From the NCBI RefSeq assembly GCF_022288805.1, contig NZ_JAKOPM010000001.1, positions 1 through 64,000 on the forward strand: a DNA stretch of 64,000 nt, read 5' to 3'. Shown here in pieces: positions 59,805-64,000 of this stretch; position 1 is the stretch's first letter, and each line of letters opens with the position of its first letter. The translations under genes and the position numbers were made by a program. The notes under the pieces were generated by a model, which saw only the letters and a program-made list of their open reading frames with translations, had not been told where the DNA came from and did no database searches. The stretch is from Corynebacterium yonathiae (GTDB lineage: Bacteria > Actinomycetota > Actinomycetes > Mycobacteriales > Mycobacteriaceae).

Positions 59805-60545
59805 ATGGAAAACAAGTGGTACTGGGCTTTTAAGCACATTTTCTTCGGACCTGCCCTGCGTGTATGGAATCGTCCGTGGACCGAGGGCATAGAAAAAATC
59901 CCTGCTGAAGGACCCGCGATTTTGGTGTCGAACCACCAATCCGTGATGGATTCTTTCTTCTTTCCCTTGGTCTGCCCCCGTCAGATCACCTTTCCAGCTA
60001 AGTCGGAATACTTCACCACTCCGGGGCTTGTCGGCAGCATGCAAAAGTGGTTTTTCACCTCAGTAGGCCAGGTTCCCATTGAGCGCGATAGCGAGGACGC
60101 TGGCGACGCCGTTGTGCAAACCGCAGAAAGCATTTTATCCCGCGGCGACCTGTTCGGTATTTACCCCGAAGGCACTCGTTCCCCAGATGGTCGTGTATAT
60201 AGGGGGCGCACCGGCATGGCTCGAATCGCCATGGAGACTAACCAGCCGGTATTCCCCATTGCGATGATCAATTCGCGCAAGGCGAATCCCATCGGTTCGT
60301 GGATTCCTCGTCCCTTCAAGGTCGGCGTGCGGGTGGGGGACGCCATCTGGCCGCATGAGTGGGCAAAGGAACGTGGGATGAACCCGTCTGAGCATGAGAC
60401 CATCCGTGCCTTTACGGATTTTGTGATGCGTAATTTGGCCGAATTGAGCGAGCAGCCTTATGTTGATGTGTACGCCTCTGCTGTGAAGGCTTCACTCAAA
60501 GCCGGCCATGGTTACCCCGCCGGCGCAGAATACAAGGGGAGGTAA
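59805..60545 (+). CDS. plsC: 1-acyl-glycerol-3-phosphate acyltransferase (PlsC family)
   Basis: I start at ATG 59805, preceded by AAAGGA, giving 246 residues. The two acyltransferase motifs are clear: NHQSVMD (H-x4-D; residues 44-50) and YPEGTRSPDG near residue 123. The enzyme makes phosphatidic acid or a related lipid at the membrane. It sits between glk and the membrane acyltransferase and the stop overlaps the ribosome site of the latter. Confidence 0.92.
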   Translation: MENKWYWAFKHIFFGPALRVWNRPWTEGIEKIPAEGPAILVSNHQSVMDSFFFPLVCPRQITFPAKSEYFTTPGLVGSMQKWFFTSVGQVPIERDSEDAGDAVVQTAESILSRGDLFGIYPEGTRSPDGRVYRGRTGMARIAMETNQPVFPIAMINSRKANPIGSWIPRPFKVGVRVGDAIWPHEWAKERGMNPSEHETIRAFTDFVMRNLAELSEQPYVDVYASAVKASLKAGHGYPAGAEYKGR

Positions 60546-60550
60546 TCACT

Positions 60551-61702
60551 ATTCCCAAGGCCCGCTTAGCCTGGCCAGATACCGCTAAAGGCGTATCCAT
60601 CATCGGCGTTGTGCTGCTGCACGTCACGCTGGTGGTTCCGGAAGGTGAGCTAACATGGTTAGCCGCCCTCAACGTATGGCTGGATCCGCTCCGCCTACCC
60701 TTGTTCTTTCTTGTATCCGGCTATTTCTCTACCAAGATTTTTCGCTATTCTTTCAGCGAGCTTTTTACTCGACGTCTGTGGTTTTTCCTCGTTCCCTACA
60801 CGGTGTGGATGACCGTTGAACTGTGGACCAAGCGCATTGAGTACCACTGGGTATTTGGTGATCCTTATCTGCAGTTTACTGAGCTGCTGTATAACCTGCT
60901 TTTGGGGCACACTATGGCCTGGTTTATTCACGCGCTCATTGTGTTCAATTTATTTTTGTGGGCCGTTCGCAAATTGCCGGCGTGGGCGGGCATAGGCTTA
61001 AGCTTTGCGCCGCTGCTTTTCATCGCGTGGCAGGACCATTATTACTTCATCGGCAAAGCCATTATGTTCTTGCCCATCTTCGTCGGAGCGTCCTACTTGC
61101 GTGGGCCAATCACGCGGTTTGCCGACGCCGCCGAAGCACCCTTCAAAGGTATCTTCCGCATCGGGTCCCTGTGGGCCTATTGTGCGGCTATCCTCAGCTA
61201 CATTGCAGGACTGTCCATCCGGCGTACCTGGAATGCCGTCGAGGGTGAGGTATCGGTGCAGTGGCCATTGCCAGGTGGGGATTTCCTCGGCCGAGGCGAT
61301 TTGGATCTACTTATTCGCTTTGCAGAGCAGACACTCGTAACTCCAGCGGGCATCGTAGGTGCAGTCCTCATCAGCCATATTCCGGCGATTTCCGCTTTTG
61401 TAAAGTTCGTGGGCCGGCATACCCTGCCCATCTACTTGGCTCACCCGATCGGCATGACCCTGGGGTTTGGCTTCTTCATGGCCCACCGCGATTACGTGGT
61501 GAGCCTTGCCGGGCAATGGCCGCTGGAGAATACCTGGTTTTGGATCGGAATGTGCTTTTTCTACTCGGCCGCGGCATCGGTGGCCCTATGGGCGTTGGGG
61601 AAGGTCCCTATCCTTGGCTGGACGCTGGTTCCGCCGCGGATTGATAAGCGCCGGCCCGTCGTAGAGCCAATGGTAGCGAACAAAGAACCAGTAGAGCGGT
61701 AA
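60551..61702 (+). CDS. Membrane acyltransferase 3-like protein, apparent ATT start
   Basis: The reading frame with similarity begins RLAWPDTAKGVSIIGVVLLHV, the typical first helix of this family, but no ATG, GTG or TTG lies upstream of it in frame. A strong ribosome site (GGGGAGG, 60536-60542) sits eight bases before an ATT at 60551, which I take as start (383 residues). The next in-frame standard start, GTG at 60611, would delete the conserved beginning. About ten membrane helices follow. The family includes enzymes that acylate sugars or lipids in the envelope; substrate unknown. The 3' end overlaps mptC on the other strand by 95 bases. Confidence 0.75.
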   Translation: MPKARLAWPDTAKGVSIIGVVLLHVTLVVPEGELTWLAALNVWLDPLRLPLFFLVSGYFSTKIFRYSFSELFTRRLWFFLVPYTVWMTVELWTKRIEYHWVFGDPYLQFTELLYNLLLGHTMAWFIHALIVFNLFLWAVRKLPAWAGIGLSFAPLLFIAWQDHYYFIGKAIMFLPIFVGASYLRGPITRFADAAEAPFKGIFRIGSLWAYCAAILSYIAGLSIRRTWNAVEGEVSVQWPLPGGDFLGRGDLDLLIRFAEQTLVTPAGIVGAVLISHIPAISAFVKFVGRHTLPIYLAHPIGMTLGFGFFMAHRDYVVSLAGQWPLENTWFWIGMCFFYSAAASVALWALGKVPILGWTLVPPRIDKRRPVVEPMVANKEPVER

Positions 61703-62789
61703 CGATGGCATAGTCGTTGCCCACGATGTGCTGCCACCATGCCCAGTTCAGCTCCTGGTCATTGGCATGGGGCACAAGCCAGTGACCGCGAGCCAGGAGT
61801 GCCAGCCACGTCAGCGCGGCGAGCACCCAGTGGCGCTGCGCTACTAGGAGCACTCCCGCTAGCACGAGCCAGGTGAAATGATGCGACCACGACACCGGCG
61901 AGCACAGCAGCGATACTGACGCGGCCAGTAGCATGAGGACTGCCTGGTTTTCGTGGGAGAGGCGCTCCATGGCAAACCATATGATGCCAACGACGAGGAC
62001 AACAGCCACGAGCCACAGTGTTTCAGCATGGTCCGGGACTAGGCGGCTAAAGAATCCGCGCAGAGATTGGTTGGAGCTATAGGCTAGGCCGCCAATGCGG
62101 TTGGAATCCCGCAAGGTTTCGCTCCAGTACTGAATGGAGCTATGCGGATTGCAAGCAAAAGCGATGAGTCCTGCCGCGAGAAAGGCACCGAGTGCGCTGA
62201 AAAATGCGCGCCACTCGCGGCGGACGAAAAATACGGCGAGGAATACCGCAGGGGTGAGCTTGATAGCCATTGCGATACCGGTAAGCACGCCGCGGCCGCG
62301 GCCCGGGCGTAGCCAGAGAATATCTACTACTACCAGCGCGGTGAGCAAGATATTGACTTGGCCGAAGCTAAAAGTCTCCGTAATCGGCTCAGTAAGCATT
62401 GCAGCCAGGAGCGCCCAGCCTGCCCAGACGGGGCAGCCAATGGAGCGCAGAACGAGGGCTACACAGGCCCACAGCGCAAGGAAAGAGGCTATAGATACTA
62501 AGAGGCTCGCGGCGGTGAGGGGAATCCAGCTCAATGGGACAAAAAGCAGCGCCGCAAACGGCGGGTAGGTAAAGGGGAGAGAGACATCGCGATTGCTGCC
62601 GACGAGATAGTCTTTGGCGTATAGGTCGCTGCCAAAGCCGGCACCACCTTCGCGGTAAACGTCGAGGTCAATGTGGTAGTAGGTGGAGAAATGGCCGGAG
62701 AAAAACTCCGGAATATCAATCAGCCACCAAAGGGCCACGAGGGCAGATAGGCACAAGGGAAATGCAGTAAACCACACAGATTTCTTCAC
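61608..62789 (-). CDS. mptC: GT87-family alpha-1,2-mannosyltransferase (MptC-like)
   Basis: The 393-residue integral membrane glycosyltransferase has about ten helices. It shows DLDVYREGGAGFGSDLYAKD with the acidic catalytic loop of polyprenol-phosphate mannose-dependent enzymes, LPFTYPPFAALLFVPL, and FGQVNILLTALVVVD. By position (between plsC region and RNase AS) it corresponds to Rv2181/NCgl2100 MptC, which adds side mannoses to lipomannan. I choose GTG at 62787-62789, six bases after TACACT; a TTG five codons upstream is an alternative. Confidence 0.85.
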   Translation of the reverse strand: MKKSVWFTAFPLCLSALVALWWLIDIPEFFSGHFSTYYHIDLDVYREGGAGFGSDLYAKDYLVGSNRDVSLPFTYPPFAALLFVPLSWIPLTAASLLVSIASFLALWACVALVLRSIGCPVWAGWALLAAMLTEPITETFSFGQVNILLTALVVVDILWLRPGRGRGVLTGIAMAIKLTPAVFLAVFFVRREWRAFFSALGAFLAAGLIAFACNPHSSIQYWSETLRDSNRIGGLAYSSNQSLRGFFSRLVPDHAETLWLVAVVLVVGIIWFAMERLSHENQAVLMLLAASVSLLCSPVSWSHHFTWLVLAGVLLVAQRHWVLAALTWLALLARGHWLVPHANDQELNWAWWQHIVGNDYAIVTALLVLCSLPLALRRAGAYQSAAEPASSQG

Positions 62790-62795
62790 GCCAGA

Positions 62796-62801
62796 AGTGT
62801 A
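62796..62801 (-). promoter_or_regulatory. -10 box for leaderless mptC
   Basis: TACACT on the minus strand ends six bases before GTG at 62789; no ribosome site is present. Confidence 0.45.
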
Positions 62802-62863
62802 CAACCGTCTCTTTAAGGGGCCAATTTATCGCCTCCGACTAGGCGGCGCTAGGCTTGGGAGAC

Positions 62864-63373
62864 GTGCGCTACTTCTATGACACCGAATTTATCGAAGATG
62901 GACAGACCATTGAATTGGTCTCCATCGGTATCGTCGGTGAGGATGGCAGCGAATACTACGCTGTGTCTACGGATTTTGATCCATCCAAGGCCAACTCTTG
63001 GGTAAAAGACAACGTATTGGCCAAGCTGCCGAGCCCACGGGATCCGGTGTGGAAGCCCTTGGAAACCATCCGCGCAGAGGTCTTTGAGTTCTTGACCCAA
63101 AGTTCCACGCCGGTTGAGCTATGGGCGTGGGTGGGCGCCTATGATCACGTGGTCTTGGCGCAGCTGTGGGGAGATATGGCCGGACTGCCAAAGCGCATGC
63201 CACGGTATACTCGCGAGCTAAAGCAGTATTGGGAGTTTGCGGGACGCCCTAGCCTGCCTGCTGTACCCAAGGGCAACCATGATGCGCTTGTCGACGCCCG
63301 CCATAACCTCGCCAAGTTCCGTGCCTGCGCCCAAGTGCTTCCGCTCTCTAAGGGCAATAGAATCAATATCTAG
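62864..63373 (+). CDS. 3'-5' exoribonuclease, RNase AS family
   Basis: I use the GTG at 62864 so that the protein begins MRYFYDTEFIEDG, as in the family; 169 residues. The DEDD-type acidic residues are in YDTEFIEDG, VGAYDHVVLAQLWG and HDALVDARHNL, with the nearby histidine. The M. tuberculosis homologue (Rv2179c) removes adenylates from RNA 3' ends. TAGGCT (62850-62855) lies eight bases before the start. It is upstream of aroG as in mycobacteria. Confidence 0.93.
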   Translation: MRYFYDTEFIEDGQTIELVSIGIVGEDGSEYYAVSTDFDPSKANSWVKDNVLAKLPSPRDPVWKPLETIRAEVFEFLTQSSTPVELWAWVGAYDHVVLAQLWGDMAGLPKRMPRYTRELKQYWEFAGRPSLPAVPKGNHDALVDARHNLAKFRACAQVLPLSKGNRINI

Positions 63374-63402
63374 AATTTAACTAACGCGCTATAGGTCCTT
63401 AA

Positions 63403-64000
<598 letters not shown>

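Overview
The window is chromosomal DNA of a Corynebacterium (species not determined). Evidence: the gene order cytochrome c oxidase / bc1 complex (ctaC-ctaF-ctaE-qcrCAB), two NlpC/P60 hydrolases, pimB, ROK glucokinase, plsC, mptC, RNase AS and class II DAHP synthase matches the known Corynebacterium/Mycobacterium layout. So do glnA1-DUF4191-lipA-lipB, glnA2-glnE and an asnB/ltsA gene next to ctaC. The base composition is moderately GC-rich and many starts look leaderless.

Layout. 0-1.3 kb: remains of an IS256-family transposase (frameshift plus nonsense) running off the left edge. 1.3-9.6 kb: SURF1 and a low-molecular-weight phosphatase on the minus strand; then Nif3-like, zinc-ribbon, RNase HI-phosphatase fusion, RNase P RNA and an RNB nuclease on plus; then a galactokinase-like protein lacking its catalytic residues. 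9.6-20.5 kb: CYTH/CHAD protein, DUF2786 protein, glnA2-glnE, three small proteins of unknown function, an orphan AAA ATPase and an MFS transporter. 20.5-26 kb: thrC, a secreted serine protease, a Nudix hydrolase, a TDT transporter operon with a 16-codon micro-ORF, and an Abi-family phage-defence gene. 26-38 kb: glnA1, RDD and DUF4191 proteins, lipA, lipB, glycine cleavage genes gcvP-gcvT-gcvH, and a three-lipoyl-domain E2 gene. 38-46 kb: thiC with a TPP riboswitch, a probable small RNA, pncA, pepA, ilvE, a CobT-like protein, DUF3043 protein and an ErpA/HesB protein. 46-64 kb: ltsA/asnB, the respiratory cluster, NlpC/P60 genes with a candidate c-di-AMP riboswitch, pimB, glk, plsC, a membrane acyltransferase that seems to start at ATT, mptC, RNase AS and the 5' part of aroG.

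How the genes work together. LipB/LipA make the lipoyl groups used by GcvH and the E2 protein. GlnE is expected to adenylylate GlnA1, which has the target tyrosine; GlnA2, beside glnE, does not. SURF1 assists assembly of the oxidase whose CtaC, CtaF and CtaE subunits are encoded at 48-51 kb, joined to the bc1 complex encoded by qcrCAB. LtsA, the NlpC/P60 enzymes, PimB, PlsC and MptC all act on the cell envelope. No CRISPR array, tRNA, rRNA or prophage was seen. The most unusual items are the ATT start, the candidate small RNA with its own terminator, the catalytically dead galactokinase homologue, the 16-codon ORF, and a recurring pattern of -10 boxes placed 6-9 bases before start codons.
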